A stretch of 11,855 nt of DNA from DASXUX01 sp036504595 (lineage in GTDB: Bacteria > Planctomycetota > SZUA-567 > H5-PLA8), in contig DASXUX010000107.1 of NCBI GenBank assembly GCA_036504595.1, forward strand, positions 1 through 11,855, read 5' to 3'. This document shows positions 1 to 7,199 of this stretch, one piece after another. Within the stretch, counting starts at the first letter, position 1, and each line of letters begins with the position of its first letter. The notes under the pieces were generated by a model. The model had not been told where the DNA came from and did no database searches. It saw only the letters and a list, made by a program, of their open reading frames with translations. The translations under genes were made by a program, and so were the position numbers.

Positions 1-180
1 GTTGTAGTCGGTGCGATGGTAAATCTCTTCTGCTTCGGCGAATGCCTTGCAGGATGCCGCAGCGGCTGTCTCATTGGCAGCCATTCTCGAGCGTAGCAAG
101 CTCGGGATCGCGATTGCGGCGATGATGGCGATGATCGCAACCACGATCATCAACTCGATCAGCGTAAAGCCCTTTCTCAT
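1..180 (-). CDS. Type IV pilin / type II secretion pseudopilin, N-terminal part (cut by window edge)
   Basis: The reverse strand gives 60 residues from an ATG and runs off the window start. The N-terminus has a short basic leader (MRKG) followed by FTLIEL, the prepilin peptidase site: cleavage after G4, methylation of F5, and the conserved E9 (fifth residue of the mature protein). A hydrophobic helix of about 20 residues rich in I, A and V follows (residues 11-30), then a small-residue and charged stretch ending EIYHRTDYN. In this family the helix anchors the subunit in the inner membrane and packs in the filament core. A well-placed Shine-Dalgarno AAAGGAG lies at 187-193, 6 nt from the ATG, so the start is secure. 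The variable C-terminal globular domain lies outside the window, so major pilin, minor pilin and GspG/H-like pseudopilin cannot be told apart. No neighbouring secretion genes are visible. Confidence 0.85.
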   Translation of the reverse strand, partial: MRKGFTLIELMIVVAIIAIIAAIAIPSLLRSRMAANETAAAASCKAFAEAEEIYHRTDYN

Positions 181-453
181 GCCTCACTCCTTTCTGTTGA
201 GGGTACCGTGGTGCCAAGACCGCCAGTCCCTATCCTCCTGCCACTCCTTACAGCACAGACGACCCGTGATAGCATTGCTCGCAATCGTCCTGCCCAAGCT
301 GCAGATTATGTGCATATCTGCAAGTTACGGCCAGAGCTTGGTTTGCGACATAGCAATCACATGTGCATAGCTGCCGTTTTTTGTCATTTATCTACCGCGC
401 AACGGCAGTTTGCAGAGTTGTCACCTCGGTCCAACTGGCCGGCGGAGCTGTGC
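181..453. other. Intergenic spacer upstream of the pilin gene
   Basis: This is 273 bp between the end of the TPR membrane protein gene and the pilin start, both on the minus strand. It should hold the pilin promoter and leader. I see a strong ribosome site near the pilin ATG and an 8-bp inverted repeat at 371-408, but no convincing -10/-35 pair. A sigma54-like match was examined and rejected for wrong spacing. Confidence 0.5.
371..408. repeat. Inverted repeat with 8-bp arms
   Basis: CTGCCGTT (371-378) and AACGGCAG (401-408) are perfect reverse complements separated by 22 nt. On the minus strand the element lies 46 nt past the stop codon of the TPR membrane protein gene and has no following T-run, so it is not a standard intrinsic terminator. 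It could be an mRNA 3' hairpin or a protein-binding dyad. The function is unknown. Confidence 0.5.
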
Positions 454-2307
454 TCAGTAGCCACTACACTCCTTAATGAGCTTCAGCGCCTGGCCGTAAA
501 CCGCTGAAGTCCGCCCCACCCTCTTTAATTGTTCGCAGACGTCGGTGGCAAGCTGGTGAGCGTCGCTACCGGGTTGCGATTTCAGAACGGCCAGCGCGGC
601 TCGGGCGTAAACGATGATCGCGTCATCCTGGCCGGGCGTGAGGGCCAGCGCGGCTTTCGCGGCGCTCAATGCATCTTCGTTCTTCTTTTGCAGCAGCTCC
701 GTTTCGGAGAGCTGCATCAACGCGGCTGCTCGCACTGTCGGCGCAGCAAAGACGGTTGCAGGAGGGAATGCGCCCATGCGAAAATAGCGCTCGGCTTCGT
801 CGAGGCGTCCTTGCGACAGGGCGTACTTCCCAGCGTCCAGCGCCATGCTGGCGAAGTGGATCTGCCGCGTCGCGTCCGGACAGGTCAGAAACGCCCAGCT
901 CTGCTCGGCCTGCAAGCCGCGAATGCGGTCCAGGTCCGCAGCCTGCGCGGCCGGAGATTGGCTCATGCCATAGTGGAGTTGCTTATATGCGAGCGACAAT
1001 CCGTAGTGGGCGTGAGCGGCCTGCGGCTGTTTGCGGGCGGCGTCGCTGAACAGTTCATAGGTGTTCGCGTAAACGTGGCTGCGCGCGGCACTGAGCGACA
1101 GGAGCGCGGCGAGGATAGCGGGCACGGCGAACGAGATCGGCTTCGCGGGAATCCATGAACGAACGCGCATGCCATTCACGGTTTCGTAGATGACCAGCAG
1201 AAGACCGGGGAGACTGAGATAGATGTAGCGGTCTTGCATTGGATATGGAATGGCGATCAGATTCAGTTGAGGAGTCAGCGCCAGCACGAACCAAAGCCAG
1301 CCCAAGAGCGCTCGGCGGCGGTTTCCGGCGAGCCAGATCGTCCCGGAAATGAGTGCGGCCAGAGTCAGAAGGCAACCGCCCAAGCGAACGTCCCACACGC
1401 TTGTGACGGGTTCCACATAATAAACGGCGCTGAGCCCAACTGGCCAGAACACATGCGAAAGGTAGCGGACCAGGATCGTCGCATCCGTCAGAAGTGCGGT
1501 GTAGATCGTGCCGCCGGGAGGTTGAACGATCGCGTGCTGGTGGGTGGACAGGTTCAGCGCCACAATCGCGGCGGAAACAACAGCCAGCGGCAGCATTCGA
1601 AGGAAGACCGGCCACCAGTCGCGGCCCGGTCGCCAGCGTGTGGGTGCGGCGCCAGAAAGGCCTTCGACGCCGCCAAAAAGATCGAGCAACACGAGAACCG
1701 GCAGCAGCCCCAGCGCACTTGGCTTGCTGAGATTCGCGGCCAGGAACAACAGAGTGGTCGCCGGCACACGCCAAGAACTGCGCGGGCGCAAGAACACGAG
1801 CAGCGAGGCAAAGCCGCACAAAGCGGAAAGAGCGTTCTTGCGTTCGGAGATCCAGCAGACGGTTTCGCAGGCCGTGGGATGAACCGCGAAGACCAGCGCC
1901 AGAAGCCATGCGGTCATCCGGCTCAGACCCAGGGTCATCAGCAGCCGCCAGAGCACCAGCGCGGCGGCGACATGGTAGACCCAGTTCATCAGGCGCGCCG
2001 CGGGCGCCCAGGTGCCAAGGAGCAGCGAGCAGGCGTCATCAAAGAAGAAGCGATCGAGGCGGTAGCTCAGGATCGTCACCGGCATGTATTCCAGCGCGGG
2101 AGTCAGGCGGAATGTGTTCTCGATCGAGCCCTGGAACTGTGGGTTGAGGTGGATGTGGTCGAAGTCGTCGTAGAAAAGAAAGTCGGCGTTCCAGCAGCGG
2201 GCGAGAAGAAGAAGGGCGAAGGCAGCAAGCAGCAGCGAGAGCCAGCGGTCGGAAAGGCAATCTAGAATTCCGGTTTTGGTACTCGCAGAATCCACAGGCA
2301 CACTCAT
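454..2307 (-). CDS. Polytopic GT-C/TMTC-like membrane protein with C-terminal TPR repeats
   Basis: 617 residues. After a short N-terminus comes a first membrane helix (about 22-38), then the acidic loop FLFYDDFDHIHLNP (43-56), the position of the acidic motif in GT-C-fold protein O-mannosyltransferase relatives. Further family landmarks are HPTACETVCWISERKNAL (143-160) and DRYIYLSLPGL (359-369), with many hydrophobic helices between 110 and 410. The last 200 residues are soluble, Ala-rich helical hairpins consistent with degenerate TPR repeats (about 415-600). This matches the bacterial proteins that resemble eukaryotic TMTC: a multi-span domain plus TPRs. Such proteins are presumed glycosyltransferases or assembly factors at the inner membrane, but donor and acceptor are unknown. 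The pilin gene downstream on the same strand makes pilin or exported-protein glycosylation conceivable, which is inference only. The ATG at 2305-2307 has no clear Shine-Dalgarno, so the start is less certain than the frame. Confidence 0.8.
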   Translation of the reverse strand: MSVPVDSASTKTGILDCLSDRWLSLLLAAFALLLLARCWNADFLFYDDFDHIHLNPQFQGSIENTFRLTPALEYMPVTILSYRLDRFFFDDACSLLLGTWAPAARLMNWVYHVAAALVLWRLLMTLGLSRMTAWLLALVFAVHPTACETVCWISERKNALSALCGFASLLVFLRPRSSWRVPATTLLFLAANLSKPSALGLLPVLVLLDLFGGVEGLSGAAPTRWRPGRDWWPVFLRMLPLAVVSAAIVALNLSTHQHAIVQPPGGTIYTALLTDATILVRYLSHVFWPVGLSAVYYVEPVTSVWDVRLGGCLLTLAALISGTIWLAGNRRRALLGWLWFVLALTPQLNLIAIPYPMQDRYIYLSLPGLLLVIYETVNGMRVRSWIPAKPISFAVPAILAALLSLSAARSHVYANTYELFSDAARKQPQAAHAHYGLSLAYKQLHYGMSQSPAAQAADLDRIRGLQAEQSWAFLTCPDATRQIHFASMALDAGKYALSQGRLDEAERYFRMGAFPPATVFAAPTVRAAALMQLSETELLQKKNEDALSAAKAALALTPGQDDAIIVYARAALAVLKSQPGSDAHQLATDVCEQLKRVGRTSAVYGQALKLIKECSGY

Positions 2308-2401
2308 ATCTGGCGTAATGTACCCGTGCTCGGGCGTGCGCGCAAAGGGGTCGGGTTAAGTTCAAAGTCGCCAACACGACATGAGGTTTCGGATCGCCGA
2401 G

Positions 2402-2452
2402 TTCCCCCTCACCCCTAACCCCTCTCCCGCGCGGGGGAGAGGGGGACCGAAG
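2402..2452. repeat. 51-bp palindromic intergenic repeat, copy 1
   Basis: A C-rich arm is followed by its G-rich complement. CCCCTCTCCC (2419-2428) pairs with GGGAGAGGGG (2435-2444) around a 6-nt loop. The left side consists of successive 7-nt units, CCCCTCA (2405-2411), CCCCTAA (2412-2418) and CCCCTCT (2419-2425). A second copy at 11531-11581, in the same orientation, matches at 48 of 51 positions by direct comparison. It is a dispersed REP-like element with no coding capacity. Confidence 0.85.
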
Positions 2453-2454
2453 CA

Positions 2455-2471
2455 GCGGGCGAGACGCCCGC
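2455..2471. repeat. Perfect hairpin downstream of the amidohydrolase gene
   Basis: GCGGGCG (2455-2461) and CGCCCGC (2465-2471) form a 7-bp GC stem with a 3-nt loop. On the minus strand it begins 23 nt after the amidohydrolase stop codon. No U-run follows, so it could stabilise the mRNA 3' end or be part of the adjacent palindromic repeat cluster rather than a classical terminator. A separate perfect 12-bp palindrome, AGGCTATAGCCT, at 2492-2503 overlaps the amidohydrolase stop codon. Confidence 0.55.
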
Positions 2472-2494
2472 ACTACTCCTGAAACAGCGCTAGG

Positions 2495-3349
2495 CTATAG
2501 CCTGTAGAACCGCCTTGCGTTGTCTGCCCACAATTTGCGCTTCGCCTGCACGCTCAGGTGACTGGTCAGGCTGTCCAAAGTCTTGACCCAACGGTCATAC
2601 GGGCTGGCGAGCGTGGCTACGGGCCAGTCGCCGCCGAAGGCGACGCGGTCTTCGCCGAAGACGGCGAGGGTGTGTTCGACGTAGGGCTTCAGGTCGTCGG
2701 GGGTCCAGTGGGCATGGTCGGCTTCGGTGACGATGCCGCTGATCTTACACATGACGTTGGGAAGCTGCGCCAGCTCTTTGATCTGCGCGCGCCACGGGTC
2801 CAGGACGTGATTTTTGATGTGGGGCTTGCCGAGGTGGTCGAGCATGAACTGCGTTTCGGGGCAGGCGCGGACCAATTTGATGATGCTGGGCATCTGCCAG
2901 TGCCGGATGCAGCAGTCGCAGGAGAAATCGAATTCCGCCAGCATCTGCGCGCCACGGATGAACGCGGGGCGAGCGGAGAATTCGGCGTCGGGTTCGTCCT
3001 GGACCAAGCGGCGAACGCCTTTGACGAGCGGGCCGGCGCGTTTGAGCGCGGAGAGGTATTCGCGAAGTTGCTCGCCGAATTCCAGCGGCGCAGCGGCGAC
3101 CATGCCTTGTATGCGCTGGTCTTCCCGCGCACGGTTGGCGACCCAGACGGGCTCTAAGAGAGAATACTGCGGCGCGAGGCCGACTTCGACGTAAACGATG
3201 GCTTCAACCTGAACATCCGCCGAATGCGCCTGGTACTCGGGAATGGCGAAGCGTTTGCCCAGTTTCTGATCGCCGTCCAGCCAAGGCATGCGGAAATGCT
3301 GCGGATCCCACAGGTGCACGTGCGCGTCGATCAGGGGGAATTCAAGCAT
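2495..3349 (-). CDS. Amidohydrolase-2 family TIM-barrel hydrolase (COG3618, lactonase type)
   Basis: 284 residues from the chosen ATG. Landmarks in order are IDAHVHLWDP (7-16, with the H-x-H metal pair H10/H12), VKGVRRLVQDEPD (109-121), CIRHW (147-151), MLDHLGKP (169-176), a CKISGIVTEADHAHWTPDDL block (201-220) and FGGDWPV (238-244), whose Asp241 is the expected catalytic/metal Asp. This is the pattern of the COG3618 group, which includes L-fuconolactonase, L-rhamnono-lactonase and 4-sulfomuconolactone hydrolase: cytosolic enzymes that open sugar or aromatic-pathway lactones. The actual substrate cannot be read from the sequence. A longer frame extends to 3403, but GGAGGG at 3358-3363, 8 nt before the ATG at 3349, favours the shorter start, and the HxH motif then sits close to the N-terminus as is usual. 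No sugar catabolic partners are nearby. It is followed on the same strand, after 187 nt of repeats, by the TPR membrane protein. Confidence 0.87.
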   Translation of the reverse strand: MLEFPLIDAHVHLWDPQHFRMPWLDGDQKLGKRFAIPEYQAHSADVQVEAIVYVEVGLAPQYSLLEPVWVANRAREDQRIQGMVAAAPLEFGEQLREYLSALKRAGPLVKGVRRLVQDEPDAEFSARPAFIRGAQMLAEFDFSCDCCIRHWQMPSIIKLVRACPETQFMLDHLGKPHIKNHVLDPWRAQIKELAQLPNVMCKISGIVTEADHAHWTPDDLKPYVEHTLAVFGEDRVAFGGDWPVATLASPYDRWVKTLDSLTSHLSVQAKRKLWADNARRFYRL

Positions 3350-3357
3350 GGCGCAAT

Positions 3358-3363
3358 CCCTCC
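3358..3363 (-). promoter_or_regulatory. Ribosome binding site deciding the amidohydrolase start
   Basis: The minus strand reads GGAGGG here, 8 nt before the ATG at 3349-3347. It supports the 284-residue protein over an N-terminal extension of 18 residues. Confidence 0.7.
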
Positions 3364-3416
3364 AAGCTACGGCTGCACATGTGCTTACGCGAACATAACG
3401 CAAATTTCAACTCGGA

Positions 3417-3445
3417 TTGACAACTTTGCGGCGTGCTCGTATGCT
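3417..3445 (+). promoter_or_regulatory. Probable sigma70 promoter for the FecR-domain gene
   Basis: TTGACA (3417-3422, perfect -35) and TATGCT (3440-3445, 4 of 6 for the -10) are separated by exactly 17 nt on the plus strand. Transcription would begin near 3452, leaving a leader of about 155 nt before the chosen ATG at 3607. On the opposite strand TTGTCA (3423-3418) overlaps the same -35, so the divergent amidohydrolase promoter may share this site. Its -10 is weak. Confidence 0.5.
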
Positions 3446-3606
3446 GCGTGAGAGTCGAAAAGTGCCGGAAACGGAGATTTTCTGGTCTGCCAGACGGCTT
3501 CGAAATGCACAATAATATAAGCCGCAGTACGGCAGGACGGGGCCACGGCTTAGCGGGGCGGACTGGAACTGAAGGACACGCGCTGGCGGATAGGTCAAAG
3601 AGTGCT

Positions 3607-4974
3607 ATGGGACACCGGCTGAAACTGCTGCTGATGTTGGTTGCACCTCTGGCCTTGGCGGCGGTAGCCAGCGACCTGAGCGCCGTTCCCGTTGGATACT
3701 TCATCGACAATCGCATCATCAACCCCGATGCCGAACTAACCGAACAAGACACCGGTGCTTTTCTCACGCGCGGCGAGCAGCGTATTGCAGCCGTCGAAGG
3801 CATGCCGGTCTTTGCGGGCGACGTCGTCAGCACCGACGCGGACGGGTCCATCGGCATCGTGTTCCGCGACAGCAGCGCGGTGACGCTGCGGTCCCAAACG
3901 GTGGTAAAGATCGAGGACTACGCTTACCCGGCGCGCAAAGTGCCGACGCATCTGATCGTCGAGTCCGGCAAGGCATTCTTTTCCGTCAACCCGCGGCCGG
4001 CCGAAGCGCACTTCTTTGTGAGCACTCGCGGCGGGCCCGTTGAGGTGAAGGGGACCAAGTTCGAAATCCTTTCGGTCATGAACAGCGATAAGACGTTTAC
4101 GACGTCTGTTGCCGTCACCGATGGAACGGTGACGCTGGCTCCGCACGGCACGACCGCCGTGGACGTGAAGACCGGCACGAGCCTGACGATGCTCATTCAC
4201 TCCACCAGCGTTGCGGGCTACAGCGGCGCGAGCGTGGACCTTCAGAAGGGGAATCTGAGTTCCGATCAGATCAAAGCGTTGAAGGCGATGGCGCTTTCGG
4301 ACATCATGGTCAGCCTGAAAGGCGAGAGCGTTGCGATCACGACGATCGTTCACAATCCGGACGGAACGATCAGCAGCCAGAAATTGACCGAGATCAGCGG
4401 CCACAGCGTAAAGTCGCAGTCCAGCATCAAGAATGGCAAGCTGACCATTGCCAAAGTCAGCGTGCAGTACGATTCCGCGGACAACATCAAGAGCCTGTCG
4501 GTCACTCGCGTGGACGGCACCCAGAGCCTTTCGGACAAGTACACGACCAAAGGCGGCAAGGCCACGTTCAAAGACAAGGCGACGAAAGCGTCCTACTCCG
4601 GGAATTTCCGGGTCGTGAACGACAGCGGCATCAAGGAAATCCAAATCAGCGACATGCTGAACAAGGCAAAGAACCGGCTGGTGATGGTCTGGTGGAAGGG
4701 CCCGGATGGCAGTGTCACTCAGGTGACGACGAAGTTCGACCCCGGCGCGACCGAAGGCGCGCAGACGTGGAAGATCACGAACTACGACGGCAGCACGAAA
4801 ACGTACAGCGAGAAATGCACGACGGTCCAGCGCACAAACGGCACGTTTGAGGCGATCGGCGCGCCGACGTTCACCACCACCACGCCCAAGAGCGACTCTC
4901 CTCCGCCCCCAGGCATCAGCGCGCCGGGCGTGAACATCGAAGTCGTGCCGGACCCGCAGCCGATCAGCCCATAG
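3607..4974 (+). CDS. Secreted FecR-domain protein with DG(S/T) repeats and Pro-rich tail
   Basis: 455 residues from the chosen ATG. Residues 1-21 are a Sec-type signal peptide (basic MGHRLK, then a Leu/Ala core, likely cleavage near AAVA-SD). Residues about 66-190 are a FecR fold: GMPVFAGDVVSTDADGSIGI, then FRDSSAVTLRSQTVVKI, a LIVESGKAFFSV strand pair, TRGGPVEVKGTKFEI and VTDGTVTL. In this family the FecR domain is a beta-rich periplasmic or surface module. Here there is no anti-sigma transmembrane helix and no adjacent ECF sigma or TonB gene, so classical iron-citrate signalling is unlikely. Residues 245-405 carry a recurring x-DG(S/T) motif (251-253, 303-305, 367-369, 394-396), strand-rich and Lys/Thr-rich. 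The end (431-455) is Pro-rich, like a wall or surface spacer. The frame is open back to 3433, but that start overlaps the promoter, and the signal peptide supports 3607. The ribosome site is weak (AAAGAG). The exact role is unknown. Confidence 0.75.
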   Translation: MGHRLKLLLMLVAPLALAAVASDLSAVPVGYFIDNRIINPDAELTEQDTGAFLTRGEQRIAAVEGMPVFAGDVVSTDADGSIGIVFRDSSAVTLRSQTVVKIEDYAYPARKVPTHLIVESGKAFFSVNPRPAEAHFFVSTRGGPVEVKGTKFEILSVMNSDKTFTTSVAVTDGTVTLAPHGTTAVDVKTGTSLTMLIHSTSVAGYSGASVDLQKGNLSSDQIKALKAMALSDIMVSLKGESVAITTIVHNPDGTISSQKLTEISGHSVKSQSSIKNGKLTIAKVSVQYDSADNIKSLSVTRVDGTQSLSDKYTTKGGKATFKDKATKASYSGNFRVVNDSGIKEIQISDMLNKAKNRLVMVWWKGPDGSVTQVTTKFDPGATEGAQTWKITNYDGSTKTYSEKCTTVQRTNGTFEAIGAPTFTTTTPKSDSPPPPGISAPGVNIEVVPDPQPISP

Positions 4975-5009
4975 GAATTCGGAATTCAGAACGTAGAATT
5001 CAGAATTGG
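4975..5009. repeat. Heptanucleotide tandem array (GAATTCA type)
   Basis: Five consecutive 7-nt units start at the base after the FecR-gene TAG (4972-4974): GAATTCG, GAATTCA, GAACGTA, GAATTCA and GAATTGG. The 10-mer GAATTCAGAA recurs with a 14-nt offset (4982 and 4996), which fixes the period. It is non-coding. Confidence 0.75.
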
Positions 5010-5024
5010 GACGGCGACGTCCCA
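5007..5024 (+). terminator. GNRA-capped hairpin after the FecR-domain gene
   Basis: TGGGACG (5007-5013) pairs with CGTCCCA (5018-5024) around the tetraloop GCGA. That is a 7-bp stem beginning 33 nt past the stop codon. There is no proper U-run after it (ATTCGTTTG follows), so efficient intrinsic termination is doubtful. It may be a 3' mRNA stabiliser or a partial terminator separating this gene from xerC. Confidence 0.35.
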
Positions 5025-5038
5025 TTCGTTTGCGTACC

Positions 5039-5066
5039 ACTCCACCACTCGCCATTCACCACTCAC
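5039..5066. repeat. Heptanucleotide tandem array (CACTCAC type)
   Basis: Successive 7-nt units ACTCCAC, CACTCGC, CATTCAC and CACTCAC lie between the FecR-domain gene and xerC. They are degenerate but in register. The unit is different from the adjacent GAATTCA array while the period is the same. Confidence 0.6.
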
Positions 5067-5111
5067 CAAAATCAGTTCAAGCTGCGCGCACATTGCGCCG
5101 ATGGCTATTAC

Positions 5112-6065
5112 ATGATTGCACGCGAACCGTCCCGGGGGGGAAACGGGTCCGAGCAGTACGTGACGCAGTTCCTCTCCCACCTTTCCGCCGAACGCGGGTA
5201 CTCGCCGCACACGATCAAGGCTTACAGCGAAGATCTGTCCGCCTTCACGACCTTCCTTGAAACCCGCGGCGAACTGGATGCGTTCCCGCATCAAGTCGAT
5301 CGCCTCGCTTTGCGCGGATTCCTTGCCGACCAGACGGAGAAAGGCACCGGCAAACGCACGCTGGGCCGGCGGCTGTCGGCGCTGCGGAGCTTCTATAAGT
5401 TTCTGTTCAAGCGCAAGCTCTGCGAGCATTCGCCGCTGGACGGCATCCACAACCCGAAGACTCCAAAAACGCTGCCCAAGTACCTGACTGAAAGCGAAGT
5501 GCGAAAGCTTGTTGAGTCCGTGACCAGCGCGGGCTGGCGCGATGTCCGAGACCGCGCACTGCTTGAACTCCTTTATGGAGCGGGCGTGCGCGTCTCGGAG
5601 CTTGTCGGATCGAACCTGGAAGATCTGGACGGCCAACGCGGTCTGCTGCTCGTCCGCGGCAAGGGCAAGAAAGAACGCATGCTGCCCATCGGCACGTGCG
5701 CCACGCACGCTCTGGCCGCGTGGATGGTGCGGCGAGCTGAAGCGGCAGGCGGGCGGATGGATTTGCCGGCGGCGTCGCTGGTTCCCACCGCTCCGATTTT
5801 CGTGAACCGCTTCGGCACTCGGCTGGACGTCCGCAGCGTGCGGCGCATTTTGGAAAAGCGTCTTCTCGCCGCCGGCTTGCCGCTGGGAGCGACTCCGCAC
5901 ACGCTTCGCCACAGCTACGCGACGCATTTGCTGGAACGCGGCGCGGATCTGCGGAGCGTCCAAGAACTGCTCGGCCACGCGAGCCTTTCGACCACGCAGA
6001 TTTATACGCACGTGGCGCCGTCGCGGCTGAAGGATATTTATCTGGCGGCGCATCCGAAGGCATAA
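5112..6065 (+). CDS. xerC: Tyrosine recombinase XerC/XerD
   Basis: 317 residues, typical Xer length. Residues about 14-105 are the N-terminal SAM-like core-binding domain (QFLSHLSAERGYSPHTIKAY, then RRLSALRSFYKFL). Residues about 120-310 are the catalytic domain. All six catalytic positions are visible: R160 (GAGVRVSEL), K184 (VRGKGKKER), H263 and R266 (HTLRHSYATHLL), H289 (LGHASLSTT) and the nucleophile Y298 (QIYTHV). The protein would cut and rejoin DNA at dif to resolve chromosome dimers with a partner Xer and FtsK. XerC versus XerD cannot be settled by eye, and the symbol is the default choice. No transposon or integron features surround it, so a housekeeping role is likely. The ATG at 5112 lacks a clear Shine-Dalgarno. 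A run of seven G (5134-5140) falls within codons 8-10. The likely restriction endonuclease gene follows after 32 nt on the same strand. Confidence 0.9.
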   Translation: MIAREPSRGGNGSEQYVTQFLSHLSAERGYSPHTIKAYSEDLSAFTTFLETRGELDAFPHQVDRLALRGFLADQTEKGTGKRTLGRRLSALRSFYKFLFKRKLCEHSPLDGIHNPKTPKTLPKYLTESEVRKLVESVTSAGWRDVRDRALLELLYGAGVRVSELVGSNLEDLDGQRGLLLVRGKGKKERMLPIGTCATHALAAWMVRRAEAAGGRMDLPAASLVPTAPIFVNRFGTRLDVRSVRRILEKRLLAAGLPLGATPHTLRHSYATHLLERGADLRSVQELLGHASLSTTQIYTHVAPSRLKDIYLAAHPKA

Positions 6066-6097
6066 CGGCTGGGCCTTGATTGAAAGGAACGGCCTGA

Positions 6098-7198
6098 GTG
6101 CTGCTGCTCGAACTCATTGATTTCATTGAAGACTACCGGCGATGCCATCCGAGGGCCGATAAGGTGAAGCTTGCCGAAGTCACGGCAAGCAAGTTCGCGC
6201 TCCGATGCAAGCGCTCGGTCTTCTCAAACGATAAAGTCGCTGTCCGTTTCTCATCAGCACAGGAGACGGGATTCTCGAACACGGTGTTATCCCTGTCTGC
6301 CTTGCGGCAATATGATTCCATCCCGTTCCTCGTGTGCGTGGTTCGACCTGGTCGCGTCGATTTTCTCCTCGCGAACGCGACCTTTCTGACAAAGATCAGC
6401 CACAGTTCCCAAGCACTTCGCGTGAACAACATTCGCGGCAGTTTCAATGGCAGCGACATCATGCGGGAGTATGAGGGAATCAAGAATACGCCAGCGGAGT
6501 TTGAGCGCCTGCTATCGATACACCAGGATTTCGCCTGGGAGGAGAACCTGCAACGCCTTGTGGAAAAAACTACGGCGATCGCTCCGACCGGCCGGCGGTT
6601 CGCTCCCACGGTAGAACAGCGCGAGCTTATCCTCATTGCTCCCGCACTTGCGGCGAAGGTGTTGCGGCGTCCTGAATACAAAAAGATCAAAAACGAACTC
6701 GCTGACCTGGTGCGACAGAATACCAGCAAAATCTTGTCTATCGCAGCGCTGGAAAACGTGAACATGCGCGGCAACCAGATCGAGCAGGTAATCACGGGTG
6801 CGCGAAACGCGCATCGACTTGGGGACATGCAGCGCCTGTTCTCCGATGGCACGACAATCGAAATCGAGATCAAGACGAAGCTACGGGACCGGTCATCTGC
6901 GCCCAAGGCATACAACATCGACAAACTGCTGGAAACGCTCGCTTTGGGCAAGACGGTGCCCGTGTTTGGGTTCATTGGCATAGAGGTTTCGGCGAAACGG
7001 GTCACATTCCAGACCGCTTCTTTCTTTGACCAAAGCATCCTGGCGGCGACTCAGATACAAACTCACTGGGCCGGCCGGAGCTCGCGCGGCGTCACGCAGC
7101 TAACGGGCAGCTTCTCGCAAGTGTTCGAGCCCTCGTTCCAAGAACATATTGATGTTTCCGGGAGTGTTGCGTTTCTCGAGAAGCTACTGGCTCGCTGA
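6098..7198 (+). CDS. Probable type II restriction endonuclease (PD-(D/E)XK)
   Basis: 366 residues from a GTG with a good ribosome site (AAAGGA 6083-6088, 9 nt away). I do not recognise a specific enzyme by sequence. The evidence is positional plus a nuclease-like core: an acidic helix NQIEQVITGARNAH (226-239) leads into LGD (D243), then a beta-hairpin with SDGTTIEIEIKTK (249-261), giving D243 and E257-x-K259 in the order D...ExK, followed by a Lys-rich helix and the strand VPVFGFIGIEV. The N-terminal 150 residues are a mixed alpha/beta domain that may bind DNA. The gene is tail-to-tail with an N6-adenine methyltransferase, 1 nt apart, which is classic for a type II system. RE_AccI is the first profile I would test, but I cannot confirm it. 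It follows xerC by 32 nt and probably shares its transcript. The recognition site is unknown. Confidence 0.7.
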   Translation: MLLLELIDFIEDYRRCHPRADKVKLAEVTASKFALRCKRSVFSNDKVAVRFSSAQETGFSNTVLSLSALRQYDSIPFLVCVVRPGRVDFLLANATFLTKISHSSQALRVNNIRGSFNGSDIMREYEGIKNTPAEFERLLSIHQDFAWEENLQRLVEKTTAIAPTGRRFAPTVEQRELILIAPALAAKVLRRPEYKKIKNELADLVRQNTSKILSIAALENVNMRGNQIEQVITGARNAHRLGDMQRLFSDGTTIEIEIKTKLRDRSSAPKAYNIDKLLETLALGKTVPVFGFIGIEVSAKRVTFQTASFFDQSILAATQIQTHWAGRSSRGVTQLTGSFSQVFEPSFQEHIDVSGSVAFLEKLLAR

Positions 7199-7199
7199 G

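Noticed and set aside
300..345. Sigma54-like TGGC...TTGC motif upstream of the pilin gene (minus strand)
   Set aside because: The GG and GC elements are 9 nt apart and sigma54 requires 10. There is no other support.
1234..2265. 343-residue plus-strand open frame opposite the TPR membrane protein
   Set aside because: It is Gln/Arg/Gly-rich without hydrophobic core or motifs, while the opposite strand has family landmarks and membrane helices.
2039..2473. 144-residue minus-strand open frame overlapping the TPR membrane gene start
   Set aside because: It runs through the 51-bp repeat and overlaps the real gene in another frame. It shares an SPPRGRGVRGEGEL-type stretch with the frame at 11240-11827 only because both read the same repeat.
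3736..5055. 439-residue open frame antisense to the FecR-domain gene
   Set aside because: It is Arg/His-rich with no domain features. The plus strand has a signal peptide and a FecR domain.
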